Assembly (NCBI GenBank): GCA_963675135.1
Contig: OY776129.1
Location: forward strand, 72,013,348-72,077,347
Source: Galeopsis tetrahit
Lineage: Eukaryota; Streptophyta; Magnoliopsida; Lamiales; Lamiaceae
Length of the DNA: 64,000 nucleotides
Direction of reading: 5' to 3'
The notes beneath the pieces are model-generated. The model was not told the DNA's origin, made no database searches, and saw only the letters and a program-made list of their open reading frames with translations. Positions 45,262 through 57,006 of the stretch are shown one piece after another. The translations under genes were made by a program, and so were the position numbers. Each line of letters begins with the position of its first letter. Position 1 is the stretch's first letter.

Positions 45262-46735
45262 TCGAATAATTATTTTACTTCAATTTTTATTTTAATTTTT
45301 TCATTAAAAAATAATACTTCATTAATTTTTTATATTTTATTTTACTCCAATTAATAATTATATTTCTTTAATGGAGTATTATTTTTTAAATTTATTTTTC
45401 TTCTTATTTAATGGAGTATTATTTTTTAAATTTATTTTTCTTCTTATTTATCATTTCTGATTCAAATGATAATTTTTTTTCACTTACTTTCTTTTTATGC
45501 AACAAATAATTATTTTGAAATTTTAAAGTCTAACAAGAAAATTTTAAAAATAATATTAATTGTTTTTTTTAAGTATTAAATAGTATAATAATAATTTATT
45601 TTAAAAAATAAAACTCTCATCTCTCTTAACGGGTTCAATTCTATTGATACTATTTTACTTTAATTAATTAATTAATTAATTGGTATATAATTTTCACCTT
45701 ATTCTTTTAAAATTTTACTTCATTTCTTACAAATTTTACTTTGTTTTATATTGTTTAATTATTTTTTTCATTCGAACTTTCATTTTTTAATCACTTTATT
45801 TAAATTTTTTATGAATATAATTTTTAATTTATATGTGTTATGATAACAGTTGATAAATATTATGTTATATTATTAGTTCATACTAGACATTATAATATTA
45901 GTTTATATTGGTACAAGTTCTAATGTTTTCAAGATTCGAGTTCACATACTTTATGGTACTAGTTCAAATATTGTATAGTATTAGTTCACATATTATATAA
46001 TATTAGTTCACATATTGTATGGTACTAGTTCATACATTTATACATTTATATAGTACTAGTTCATATATTCATAAATTTATACACAAATTAGAAAAAAAAT
46101 AAAATTTTTTAATTTAATTTTTTTTTTCGATTTTTTTGTATTTTTTCCCTAAATTTTGGTCATTTTTTGAAGAAAAAAAAAACTGAAATTTTTATTTCAT
46201 ATTTTTTCCAATTTTTTTTATATTCGTTGTTTTTTTTATATTTATTTTTTTAAAGTTAAAAAAATAGAATAATATTTGACTTTGTGGTGATTCATTGATA
46301 ACTCGATAGTCAATATAAGTTATAATTTTAATGAGTTGTATTTTAATTTAATTGATAAAATGATAATATAGTTTTTTACACGTATTTTAATTTTCTTATT
46401 AAAAAATTGGGGGTGAAGTTAAAAAAAAAAAAAAGAGGTTAATATCTAATAACCCATGTAAAAAATTGAATTTAGTTACATGTAAAAGAATGAGTGTGAA
46501 TTTATTAAAAAAAAAGTAAATAGAGAATAGGACTCAGTTACATGTATGTATAATGTATGTATAAGTATTTGCCTTTTTAATTTTCTCTTTTTTACTCTTT
46601 TTTCTTTTTATTTTGTTAAAAAATGTTAGGGAGAGGGCTTAAACTATATAACTCAACATTAAAAAAATTTTACTCACCACTTAAACTACTAACATATTTT
46701 AATAAATAGTATTGACTTTCTATTTATATATATAT
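45262..46735. repeat. AT-rich 1.3- to 1.5-kb dispersed block, copy 1 (partner 51048-52316)
   Basis: Begins ATTTTACTTCAATTTTTATT and ends TTGACTTTCTATTTATATAT, as does 51048-52316, in the same orientation. Internal 20- to 25-bp units with (T)AGTTCA(C/T)ATAT lie at about 45880-46065. Compared with copy 2 it has an extra stretch of roughly 120-150 bp near 46500-46630. No coding content; class unknown. Confidence 0.85.
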
Positions 46736-46906
46736 AAATAGTACTCTTTTTTTTTTATACTCCGTATGCTTGATATGATATGTTTGATACTCCGTATGCT
46801 GTGACATTTTGTTTTGAGATTCAACATGATATGTTTGATTTCGGTTTTGATATATGTTTGATGTTTGCTGTGATGTTTGCTGTGATATTTTTTTTTAGAT
46901 TCAACC
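46736..46906. repeat. Short-word tandem sequence
   Basis: TACTCCGTATGCT occurs twice (about 46760, 46789), and GATATGTTTGAT and TGTTTGCTGTGAT recur. This is locally duplicated low-complexity sequence between the two larger repeat blocks. Confidence 0.6.
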
Positions 46907-48425
46907 TGATATGTTCCCGAGTTGTTCTCCAGATTTACATATTGACAAATATTCACCTCAAGCCTGCACCAAAACAGACACCCATTCCAATAAACTCCAG
47001 GTTCAGTAGGATAAGTTGTATTGTATAGACAACTTCATTATTCATCTTGTAATAGATTAGGATCCGCTTATATCATATCAGGAGTATTGAAAGCATGTAG
47101 AGGAGAAACGCTCAAGATAAGATGAGTAGAACTCACCTGATGTTCAGCAGAGTGGAACTCACCTGATATTCATTCATCCCCTCAAGCCTGCACCAAAATA
47201 GACACCCATTCCAATAAACTCCAGCCTGCACCAAAACAGACACCCATTCCAATAAACTCCAGGTTCACCTGATATTCATTCATCCCCTCAAGCCTGCACC
47301 AAAACAGACACACATTCCAATAAACTTCAGCTTCAGTAGGATAAATTGTATTGTATAGACAACTTCATCATTCATCTTGTAATTGATTAGGATCTAGTTA
47401 TATCAGGAGTATTGAACGCTATCTGATATAGAGGAGAAACGCTCAAGATAAGATGAGTGGAACTCACCTGATATTCATTCAGTTGAATTGAACTCACCTG
47501 ATATTCATTCAGTTGAGTAGAACTCACCTTTCATTGATCAGCTGAGGAAAGATCAACTGAGTAAAGACAAACACAGTTTAGACAAAGTCTGGTTGACTAA
47601 CCAGACAAGTCTATACATATTCTCATTAGCATAAATGTTTAAAAGGCAAATGTCTTATTATGCTGATCTGTTTTGTTATTTGAAAGTTTATGATCAGAAG
47701 ACACCAAGTCTTCTAATATCATAAAATATGTTTATGCATGAAATAAAAGTTTTTAATTTCTATGAGTATATAGGCGAGTATAATCTTTATAAATGAGCAC
47801 ACTACAAATTCCGCACACGTCTAGACTCCTAGATTAGTCAGCTGACCAAGTCATCTGTATAAAGAGCTAATTTTATTTTATACACCTGAACTTATATATT
47901 AGATGTTAACAAGTCATCTGATTTTCAGAAACTCGTTTGATGCATACCCTGATTTTGGGGCCAACATGTTTCATCCTGTTCACTTTGAAACTTTGGATCA
48001 TCCCGTCCAGTTCTTGTGGATGAAGAAAAGATAGTGAATTTATAAGTATGGTTGTCAACCTTTAACAACAGACAAACTACCCTGTAATAGGGAGAAACGG
48101 TGCGATCAAACACTAAACTCATGCCAAAAATTCTCATACGTCTATCCTCTATCAACAACGGAAGATGAATTGATTCCCCGGATGGTTGGATTGTAAATCC
48201 AACAACTCTGCACTTTAACGAAATTAGAACAAAGGAAAAGTCCTTTCACAGATTGCAAGATCATGTCGGAGGGGAACAAGGGAATCTGAGGGAACAGAAC
48301 AGGGGAATCTTCATTGCTACCCTAGGGTTTCGTAACTTCGCATCTGAAATGATATTATACCAGTTTCGACACGTGGGTTTCAATGAAAGCAGCGTCTTCA
48401 CATGCAAGTGGAGAAGCAAAACTCG
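46907..48425. repeat. Direct duplication, copy B (partner 43640-45257)
   Basis: Same order of segments as copy A, including four CTGCACCAAAA starts near 46963, 47187, 47224 and 47293. It keeps more of the F-box end than copy A. Copy B carries an additional piece at about 47926-47968 (AGAAACTCGTTTGATGCATACC) that copy A lacks. Confidence 0.88.
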
Positions 48426-48470
48426 AATCAGATCCTCACAATCAGTGAACTTTAATTTTTCGACGATAAT
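47925..48470 (-). pseudogene. F-box / F-box-associated pseudogene, copy B
   Basis: From about 48470 on the minus strand: an F-box-like start (DLIRVLLLHLHVKTLLSLK, then RNWYNIISD), a frameshift, VKGLFLCSNFVKVQSCWIYNPTIR in another frame, a further frameshift, then LIEDRRMRIFGMSLVFDRTV (48158 downward), typical of the F-box-associated domain, to a stop at 47925. At least two frameshifts and loss of the C-terminal half make it non-functional. Confidence 0.8.
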
Positions 48471-48790
48471 CCTTCTTCAAAGCTCAACATTTTCCTCTCT
48501 TGCTATTTCCATTTCATTCAAAAGAACTAGAACCTTCTTTTCTTCGTTCAAACCCCTAACTACAACCAAGAACAAAAATATCGGTGTAGGTGGAAATATC
48601 GAGACCTTAAATTTGTGGAAATTTAATAACTAATATTATTTCATATGATATTTTTTAAAATTTGTCAAAATTGTGGAAATTTAATAACTAACTTTTAATA
48701 CATAAATTCAAAAAAACAATTTAAATCCATTTACATCTATGATAAATTTATACAAAATATAGCATACAATATTATTTAAAATTTGTCGAC

Positions 48791-48990
48791 ATTTTTTTAT
48801 TTTTTTACGATATTTTTCGATATTCTTTCGATATTTTACCTATATTAGTCTCGATATTGTTATTGTATTTCGATTTTTATCGATATTTTCGATTTTTTAT
48901 TTTTTTACGATATTTTTCGATATTCTTTCGATATTTTACCTATATTAGTCTCGATATTGTTATTGTATTTCGATTTTTATCGATATTTTC
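48791..48990. repeat. 100-bp tandem duplication
   Basis: TTTTTTACGATATTTTTCGA recurs exactly 100 bases apart (48801 and 48901). Both copies are rich in TATCGAT/CGATATT words and nearly identical. Confidence 0.93.
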
Positions 48991-49374
48991 GATTTTTTTT
49001 TACAAATATCGTTTCTTCTCAATATTGACTAAATGGATATATCGAGAATATATTGAGAAAATTTCTGAATATTTTTGTCCATGACTACAACTTAGGAAGG
49101 AGGGTAGGAGTATATATACTGAAACGGGGCCACTGGCCCTCAGCCATTTTTTATAATTGCTTAAAAAAATTTATTTAGTAATATTTTTGATATAATTATT
49201 TAATTAAATTTTATAAGATATTTTTATGGTATCTATTTTAACAATTTTTTGATTAATTTTTTTTTTATATTGAGTTATTTTTAACTATACATTTAATTTT
49301 ATGATATATAATTATATTTTATATTCACTTTTTGTTTGTTATGTTTACTTATAAAAAAATTGGAAACATTTTAA

Positions 49375-49760
49375 CTAAAAAGGGTAAATATTATTATTGA
49401 AAAGTGGTAAATTTTATTATTGAAAAGTGTAATATATATTAGTGAAAAGTTTTGTTACGAAAAAAAAAGTTTATGTAATATTATTATTGAAAGGTGGTAA
49501 ATTTTATTATTGAAAAGTGTAAATATTATTATTGAAAAGTGTTAAAATTTATTAATGAAAAGTGTAATTCTGAAAAGTACTAAAATTTTCAACTAAAAAG
49601 TGTAATATTTATTAGTGAAAAGTTTTGTTACAGGAAAAAAAAAAAGTTTCTGAAAAGTGTAAATATTATTAATGAAAAGTAGTAAATTTTGTTATTGAAA
49701 AAATGTAAATATTATTGAAAAGTTAAATATAATACTTATTAATGAAAAAAAACTTTAATA
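49375..49760. repeat. Degenerate minisatellite (ATTATTGAAAAGTG units)
   Basis: More than a dozen degenerate units of about 18-25 bp built on TATTATTGAAAAGTGTAAA. A small outlying relative sits near 53920-53945. Confidence 0.88.
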
Positions 49761-50406
49761 AAAATCTAAATCACTAAACAAAAAAACTTCAAATCGAGAA
49801 CGTGAGACCTTGAGTTTAATAAAGAAGTTTATAGGCTACCACTGATAGTTGTAAATGGCTTCTTGGTTGGTGAATGGTGAGTTATTTATTTTCATTACTT
49901 CTCTTTTAATGATAAAAATCATTATCATATCTCTATCTTTTATATTTTTAGAACAGAAAAGTAAGTTAAATGAGAATGAGTTGGGTATTTTTTTTTTTAC
50001 AATTTTCAGTTAATTTTTACCTTATGAATAATAGGGTGTTGTATTAATAACTTTTACTTGAAATATATTTGGTGATTAAGTTAAAGTTTTTAGGAATTTT
50101 GTGTGGTGGGCTCTCCCGAAGGTGGAAGGGGTCATTATGAGGAAGAAATTGATGAGAATATTGAGGTAAACATTAATATTGTGGGAATAAAAGAAAATCA
50201 AGGTTAGTGAAGATCTTCATGGGTTTATGGCATTGGCAAAAAAAGGTACTTTCAATGATCGCGTCGACTACAAATGTAAAAATTTATGGACACCAATGTT
50301 GGAATTTCAGAGATTAGTAATTATTGTTGGGGAACATTTGGGTCATAAATAAAATCTTTATAAACATATTTAAAAAAAATAAAATTGTATAGTATCTTAT
50401 TAAATA

Positions 50407-50629
50407 CTCCTTTCATCCATGAAAAGTAGGGACATGGGGATGGGGCACGAGTTTTAAGAAAATGGTAGATAAAGTAGATAAAGTAAGGGTATTATAGGGT
50501 ATTGTGGGGTCCATTGTGAATAAAGTGATTGTTTAGGAATAAAGTTGATGACAAATTAAGTAATTAAGTGATAGTTGAAGGGTGATAGTTTCCGTGTCAA
50601 ATGAGACTACTTTTCGTGGACGGAGGGAG
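50407..50629. mobile_element. Stowaway MITE, 223 bp
   Basis: Left end CTCCTTTCATCCATGAAAAGTAGG and right end CCTACTTTTCGTGGACGGAGGGAG-like are inverted, with TA on both sides (50405-50406, 50630-50631). The interior matches 6528-6802. Confidence 0.85.
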
Positions 50630-50719
50630 TAATACTTTGTAATATACGGAGTAATTTTATTACAATCCCCACGAGTGGGTCTTGCATAGTAAAAAAGAAA
50701 TGTTTAGTCTAATATAGAT

Positions 50720-50742
50720 TCGAGTGTACCGTGTACACTCGA
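50720..50742. repeat. Perfect inverted repeat beside a 28-base poly-T
   Basis: TCGAGTGTAC and its inverse GTACACTCGA are separated by 3 bases, followed by a T run (50749-50776). Possible transposon end; no partner identified. Confidence 0.7.
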
Positions 50743-51047
50743 GTTCTATTTTTTTTTTTTTTTTTTTTTTTTTTTTGTATTTTAATTTTTTCCATTTTTT
50801 TCGCTTTTTCTTATTTTTTTTTTCTGCTTTTTTAATTGGGTTGCACTCTTATGTATTAGTTACATGTATGTAACTTGATCTAATAATCCATTACAAATAA
50901 CACATGACTCATTTACTATATTTAATTCAATAATCCATTACAAATAACAAATGACTCATTTACTATATCCAATCCAATAACTCATTACAAATAACACATA
51001 AATCATTACTATATCCATTTATCACATATATTTTTTCATGGACCTTT

Positions 51048-52283
51048 ATTTTACTTCAATTTTTATTTTAATTTTTTCATTAAAAAATAATACTCCATTA
51101 ATTTTTTATATTTTATTTTATTTTACTCCAATTAATAATTATATTTCTCTAATTTAATGGAGTATTATTTTTTAAATTTATTTTTCTTCTTATTTATCAT
51201 TTCTGATTCAAATGACAATTTTTTTTCACTTACTTTCTTTTTATGCAACAAATAATTATTCTGAAATTTTAAAGTCTAACAAGAAAATTTTAAAAATAAT
51301 ATTAATTTTTTTTTAAGTATTAAATAGTATAATAATAATTTATTTTAAAAAATAAAACTCTCATCTTACTTTAATTAATTAATTAATTGGTATATAATTT
51401 TCACCTTATTCTTTTAAAATTTTACTTCATTTTTACAAATTTTACTTCGTTTTATATTGTTTAATTATTTTTTTCATTCGAACTTTCATTTTTTAATCAC
51501 TTTATTTAAATTTTTTATGAATATAATTTTTAATTTATATGTGTTATGATAACAGTTGATAAATATTATGTTATATTATTAGTTCATACTATACAATATA
51601 ATATTAGTTTATATTGGTACAAGTTCTAATGTTTTCAAAATTCGAGTTCACATACTTTATGGTACTAGTTCAAATATTGTATAGTATTAGTTCACATATT
51701 ATATAATATTAATTCACATATTGTATGGTACTAGTTCATACATTTATACATTTATATGGTACTAGTTCATATATTCATAAATTTATACACAAATTAGAAA
51801 AAAAAAATTAATTTAATTTTTTTTTTTTTTTTGTATTTTTTCCCTAAATTTTGGTCATTTTTTGAAGAAAAAAAAAACTGAAATTTTTATTTCATATTTT
51901 TTCCAATTTTTTTTATATTCGTTGTTTTTTTTATATTTATTTTTTGAAAGTTAAAAAAATAGAATAATATTTGACTTTGTGGTGATTCATTGGTGACTCG
52001 ATAGTCAATATATAGTTATAATTTTAATGAGTTGTATTTTAATTTAATTGATAAAATAATAATATAGTTTTTTACACGTATTTTAATTTTTTTATTAAAA
52101 AATTGGGGGTGAAGTTAAAAAAAAAAAGGGTAATATCTAATAACGCATGTAAAAAATTGAATTTAGTTACATGTAAAAGAATTGAGTGTGATAGGGAGAG
52201 GGCTTAAACTATATAACTCAACATTAAAAAAAATTTACTCACCACTTAAACTACTAACATATTTTAATAAATAGTATTGACTT

Positions 52284-52316
<33 letters not shown>
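51048..52316. repeat. AT-rich dispersed block, copy 2
   Basis: Partner of 45262-46735 in the same orientation, with the same internal AGTTCACATATT units at about 51590-51780. It ends in a (TA)n run (52290-52321) that may have mediated breakage. Confidence 0.85.
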
Positions 52317-52321
<5 letters not shown>

Positions 52322-52325
<4 letters not shown>

Positions 52326-54358
52326 TGTACGATCCGCATACTACACGGGAATTGAATAGAAAGATTTTTTCGTTTCAAAATTAATAAAATATAAATTCTA
52401 AACACTACTTATGTAAACAAAATGCATTAATTGAAAAAAATAAAATAATCAGCAAAAATATTAATCTACTCAAGAAAAATTCAAATTCAAAGTCTTGTAA
52501 AAATGAGAAAAAAATGTAGAATAAAAAAATGGAAGTAAAACCAAAAAAATATAATAAGTAGATAAAAAATGAGAAAACTCTTTCTATGACATAAAATTGC
52601 AAGAATACACGTAAGAACCTATGAAATGAAATTGAAAAAAGAAGTAAAACAAAAAATATGAAAATAAAGAATGAAAATCTTTTTTCTATGATATGAAATT
52701 GCAGGAATCTTGAAAGAACACACCTTTTCAAAACATTTCAAAATAATGTACGCATCAATAATATGATGATTTTTTTTATGAGATAAAATTGCAGACAAAA
52801 AAATTGGAAGCAAAAAAAATTAATTAGTTAAGATGATAAAAAAAATTGAAGAAAAATAAAATGGAAGCAAAGAAAAAAAAAGAATAAGAAATTGCATAAG
52901 ATTAAATAAGAACTGAAAAAAAAAAAAAAACATTACTCTCCATTTTCTAAATATTCTTAAATTCAAAGTCTCATAATATAATCCTCTCTCATTTCTATAA
53001 GATGAAATTGAAAGAAAAAAAAAAGGAGATAAAAAAATGAAAAACTCTTTTTTTTTTTTTTTTAAATTGCAGGAAGACACGGTTAGATGAAATGAAATTG
53101 AAAAAAAATGGAAGCAATTTTTTTTAATAAATATTGAAAATTGCAGGAAAAAAAAATTACAACAGAAACCTTTTCAATAAAATATATTTTAATAAATTAA
53201 TTAAGATAACATTCCAAAAAATGTTATCTTAATATAGAGAGGAACAAATATAGTGCATAACACAAATGAAAGAGAAAAGAAAAATGGAGAAAGAATAATA
53301 AAATAAAAGAATGTTTAGTTTAATTTTGTAGATAAGAAGAAGAAAATCGATGATAACCGTTTGTCAAAAAATTTAAAAAATTATAATAAAAATTGACTCA
53401 TAGAATTACAGTATTTTAAATTAAAGGTCAAGGAAAAATGACACATAGGAGAGATAAAAACTGTGAAATATACATGTAAAGATACGTGGTTTGTGGGTTT
53501 GATCCTAATCTTTTTTTATCATTAATATATAACTCATTTTGATATATAATTAAATATTCTATTGTTTATTATTAAGTCGCACACAAACTCGATCCGAATT
53601 CATAATCAAGACACGAAATTCTAGAATATCGTAGTCTCGTAGATGAGATATTTTGGAATCGGATGATTCAGAGGATTGGATGATTATGCTATTCATATCA
53701 ATCCATATATTCTGAATTTTACATTTCTCTATTTTAAAATTCTCAAACTCTAATCAAAAGTTAGAGTTGGTCTGGTGTATAGTGTGCACGTGCACACTCT
53801 ATGCGGACCAATCAACAACTATAACCTACAAACACGAAAGTTTACAAACAAAGTAACCGCTGGCCTCGCGGTTACGATATTTTGAAACGGGTATAACATC
53901 ACAAGTTTAAAACCTGATTTATTATTGAAAAGTAGTAAATTTATTGTTGAAAAATCACAAGTTCAAAACCTTCACAAGGTTTCGAACCTATAATCTCATA
54001 CCTGTTTTGGATTGATGACCTGTTGACCTGTAAAATTAATATGAAAAGATTTAATTAATCTAATAAATTCCATAAAAACAATACGAGATTTTTCTTATTA
54101 AGGGTGTGATGGCAGGGATTATTAATCTCATACAAGACATTTCCAACGTTTAAAATATTCGTTAGACCATACTAAAATATTCGAACCGACACTCCAATAA
54201 ACTTTTTATTTAATTTCCCAAAAACATCCTCTCATTTGAATAATGTAATAAATTCTATAAACTCAATACATCCCCGATCCTCTGATTTTTTGTGTGTTGG
54301 CAAATTTCTAGTGTTTACTATCGCTCCCTTCTTTTGTATTTTCTTGGTGTACGTATTA
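52322..54358. other. AT-rich, repeat-degenerate region without genes
   Basis: Includes the tandem region 52560-53160 and an 18-bp perfect palindrome AGTGTGCACGTGCACACT at 53781-53798. Phe-rich minus-strand frames here follow the poly-A/T composition and are not genes. Confidence 0.5.
52560..53160. repeat. Degenerate tandem repeat, unit about 100 bp
   Basis: The word GA(T)AT(A/G)AAATTGCAGGAA or close variants recurs near 52593, 52692, 52782, 52890, 53000, 53067 and 53143, each followed by A-rich sequence. Spacing is roughly 70-110 bp; old and diverged. Confidence 0.6.
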
Positions 54359-54685
54359 CTCCCTCCGTTTTTTAATAAATTATGTTTTAGCCATTTTTTT
54401 TACACAAATAAATAATATTTAAATTTTTTTAACATGGTCTGTTTCAATTATATTCTCTCTTACACTTTAAAAAATCTTTTAATTTCAATTATATTCTCCC
54501 TTTCACTCTAGAAAATCTCTTAATTTCTAATTTACTTTTATTAACTATGAAAAATGTGCATTAAAAAATTAATGTGATTATAAACTTTTTTTTATTATTT
54601 AAGGGTATACTTGTTAATACACACTCTTTTTTAATTTTAACAAATTTTACGATCGAAAACATCCTTTATTAAAAAAAGGAGGAAG
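54359..54685. mobile_element. Stowaway MITE, 327 bp
   Basis: Ends CTCCCTCCGTTTTTTAATAAA and TTTATTAAAAAAAGGAGGAAG are inverted, flanked by TA (54357-54358, 54686-54687). An internal direct repeat AATTATATTCTC occurs twice. Confidence 0.85.
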
Positions 54686-54978
54686 TATTATTTTTTGTTA
54701 TTTGCTAATTGCTATCGACGAGTTTTTTAAACTTATCTAACTTAATCTATATATATTTCACTTGGACAATATTTACAAAATTAGAAATGTCACCTAGTTT
54801 TAATCTCCACACTTTTATTAATAAAACTACCCTACATGTTTTGTTACAACGTAACTTGTTAATTTGTTTAGATATAAATTTGAAATTCATTGTATATACT
54901 TTTGGTATACATAAATAGATTTAAAATTATACGTATGTTTAATGTAATTGAAAAATTAAATATATTTATACATATATG

Positions 54979-55675
54979 CAATGACGGAAGCACCAAGGGC
55001 CGGGGGGCAGTGGGCCCCCCACCAATTTTGTAAAAAAATCAAGGGTATTTTAGTAATTTTACACATATATATATTTAAATAATTAAAAATTAAATATATG
55101 GTAATATGTGCCCTATTTTCTCTGGCTCAATACTGTACACGCAATTTTCATTATAAAATTCTCAACCTATTTCCCTTCTTTCATTCACGGCGTTTATATA
55201 TTATAATCCTCAACTCCTCAACTTCCCCACTCCTCCACTCCTTTTTTATATTATTAATTTAATTATATATATTCTTTATTGTTTTAATTAGTTTATAATT
55301 AAATTTATTTCTAGTCTTTTGTCTCCTTGTTGAATTTTAAATTTGTAGGATTCTTCATATTTAAAGATCAAGAATATATATACACCTTGTTTGTTACTCT
55401 ATTTTCTATAATTATAGAGCAAAAATTTATTGGATTGTGAATTTTGTGACATCATGTGATAGGAGAAATAATTATTTATTTATGTAACTTAAATTATAGT
55501 TATTAATTAATGTTCATGCTTTATGTTATTTTTAGATGTTAATGTAATTAAATTTATCATTTTTATTATATAAATATTAGTAGTACTTCATGAGTTTATT
55601 TTAAATTTTCACTTTTTAATTTTTTTTTAGTGTTATTTTTTGGGCCCCCGACTTAAAAATCCTGCTCCGTCACTG
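54979..55675. mobile_element. hAT-type non-autonomous DNA transposon, 697 bp, perfect 8-bp target duplication
   Basis: The ends CAATGACGGAAGCA... and ...CTGCTCCGTCACTG are inverted (CAGTGACGGAGCAG type, common at plant hAT ends). CATATATG lies exactly on both sides (54971-54978, 55676-55683), the 8-bp hAT duplication. Subterminal GGGCC-rich words on both sides (GGGCCCCCC, GGGCCCCCG) add symmetry. No transposase inside. Confidence 0.9.
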
Positions 55676-55683
55676 CATATATG

Positions 55684-56009
55684 TTGATGTTTGTTTATAG
55701 TTTAAGCTTTATATTCGAGTACTAATACAATATATTTTAATAGAAATTATAAAATACATATTTTTTATTATTATTTCTTTTAAGTCGTGCCAGTGAAAAT
55801 TCTGCTCCAGTATATAATTAAATGAAGCAGCTAACTATCAACATTTCAACAATAATTAAAAAAGCAACTAGGAAAATATTCACTCAAACAAACATATATT
55901 ATTGAATTTATTTCATAAGGCCATCCACAAAATTTGATTACAAGACGTGCTCAATCTAATTTAAATGATTGAGAGAATCTAATTTAATTTAATTTTATTT
56001 TATTTTGTA
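55684..56009. other. AT-rich 3' flank of the defensin-like gene
   Basis: Probably includes the 3' UTR of the gene at 56010-56536. Nothing else recognised. Confidence 0.45.
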
Positions 56010-56536
56010 TTATAGGTTGGTATCAACTTGTGTGTTACATATCAAAAAACATTTACAATAAGGAACACCTACTAGATATGGGTCTCCTTTGCTACATTCG
56101 GTTGAAATAACTCTGGTAGCACCAAATACCTTTCTGCATGTTGAATCACATGAATTTCCAGCACAATCGTATCCAATCATATTTATGGCACATATTTTTC
56201 CCAACACTGCATAATCTGCAACACATTAAAAAAAATCACTATTTTAATGAGAATTAGAAAAGTTAGAGAAATAGTGGTGTTGTTAAAAAAAAAACTTCCG
56301 ATGACGTTTAAATGATAAAATTGATAATTTTCTAAGGAACAAATGGAGTATATGTTAAAGAATTGAAAAGTTGACATTGACCAACAATGTTTAAAATATT
56401 AAAAGCTATGAAATAAAAGCATATTGTCAATTAACTGCTGTATATATGATTTGAGTTTAATTGGGTAATTGAGCATACCATTGAAGAGAAGAAAGGCAAA
56501 CATAAGAAGCAAGCAGGAAAATGAAACCTTGGCCAT
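56010..56536 (-). CDS. Defensin-like (DEFL) cysteine-rich secreted peptide
   Basis: Two exons, 56536-56479 and 56215-56010, separated by a 263-bp GT-AG intron after the signal peptide, the usual place in defensin genes. The 87-aa precursor starts MAKVSFSCLLLMFAFLLFN (signal peptide). The mature part has eight cysteines arranged C-x8-C-x4-C-x3-C-x13-C-x12-C-x1-C-x3-C; the CxxxC and CxC spacings fit a cysteine-stabilised alpha-beta fold with four disulfides. Such secreted peptides act in antimicrobial defence or cell signalling; which one applies here is unknown. A TATA box lies 80 bp upstream of the ATG. Confidence 0.88.
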
Positions 56537-56615
56537 ATTTTTACAGCTGTTTCTATCGTGTATTGATGATTGTATTTAACCAAAAAATGATGCTTACACC
56601 AGCAAATATGCAGGA

Positions 56616-56625
56616 CTATTTATAC
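56616..56625 (-). promoter_or_regulatory. TATA box of the defensin-like gene
   Basis: GTATAAATAG on the minus strand, 80 bp upstream of the ATG, a usual core-promoter distance for a short leader. Further upstream an inverted pair GGCGTGCCA/TGGCACGCC (56650-56658, 56716-56724) is a possible regulatory or structural motif. Confidence 0.65.
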
Positions 56626-57006
56626 AGTATATTCGTACCAATTAACTAAGGCGTGCCAACATAAATAGAAAAATCTTACTTTTATTTAACAATTAATTTT
56701 AACAATATTACACTATGGCACGCCAAAGTAAATATAAAAAAAATTTATGTAGAATTTTTTTAAAAACTCATGACGTGTATGTGACTATGATACTATTAAC
56801 AAATTACATTTCATCTAAAAGTTTAAACTTATAAAAAATTAAAGAATTAATTCATTTATATTATTTTTCTAATATAACAATTTCACAAACGTATTTATTT
56901 AATTTGCAGGACCATTAAATTGCACACGTGCCCAAAAAATAATGAAATTAATCACTTATACACTTGAAAATATATAGTTTTATGTGAATGAGAATATAAT
57001 AATATT

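Larger units (their letters stand above)
48471..50406. other. AT-rich repeat-dense sequence with no gene
   Basis: Holds the tandem duplication 48791-48990, the minisatellite 49375-49760 and otherwise AT-rich sequence. A short GC-richer fragment at about 50105-50200 has a coding-like composition but no family I recognise. Confidence 0.5.

Noticed and set aside
46163..46260. Possible coding remnants in the AT block
   Set aside because: Only homopolymer-driven frames; no amino-acid pattern conserved between the two block copies.
48253..48633. Plus-strand frame of 126 residues
   Set aside because: It is antisense to the F-box pseudogene copy B.
52405..53080. Phe-rich minus-strand frames
   Set aside because: They follow poly-A/T composition and degenerate repeats, with no conserved domain.
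53781..53798. 18-bp palindrome as a transcription-factor site
   Set aside because: It has a G-box-like CACGTG centre, but there is no nearby gene to support regulatory use; left as a note within the region entry.
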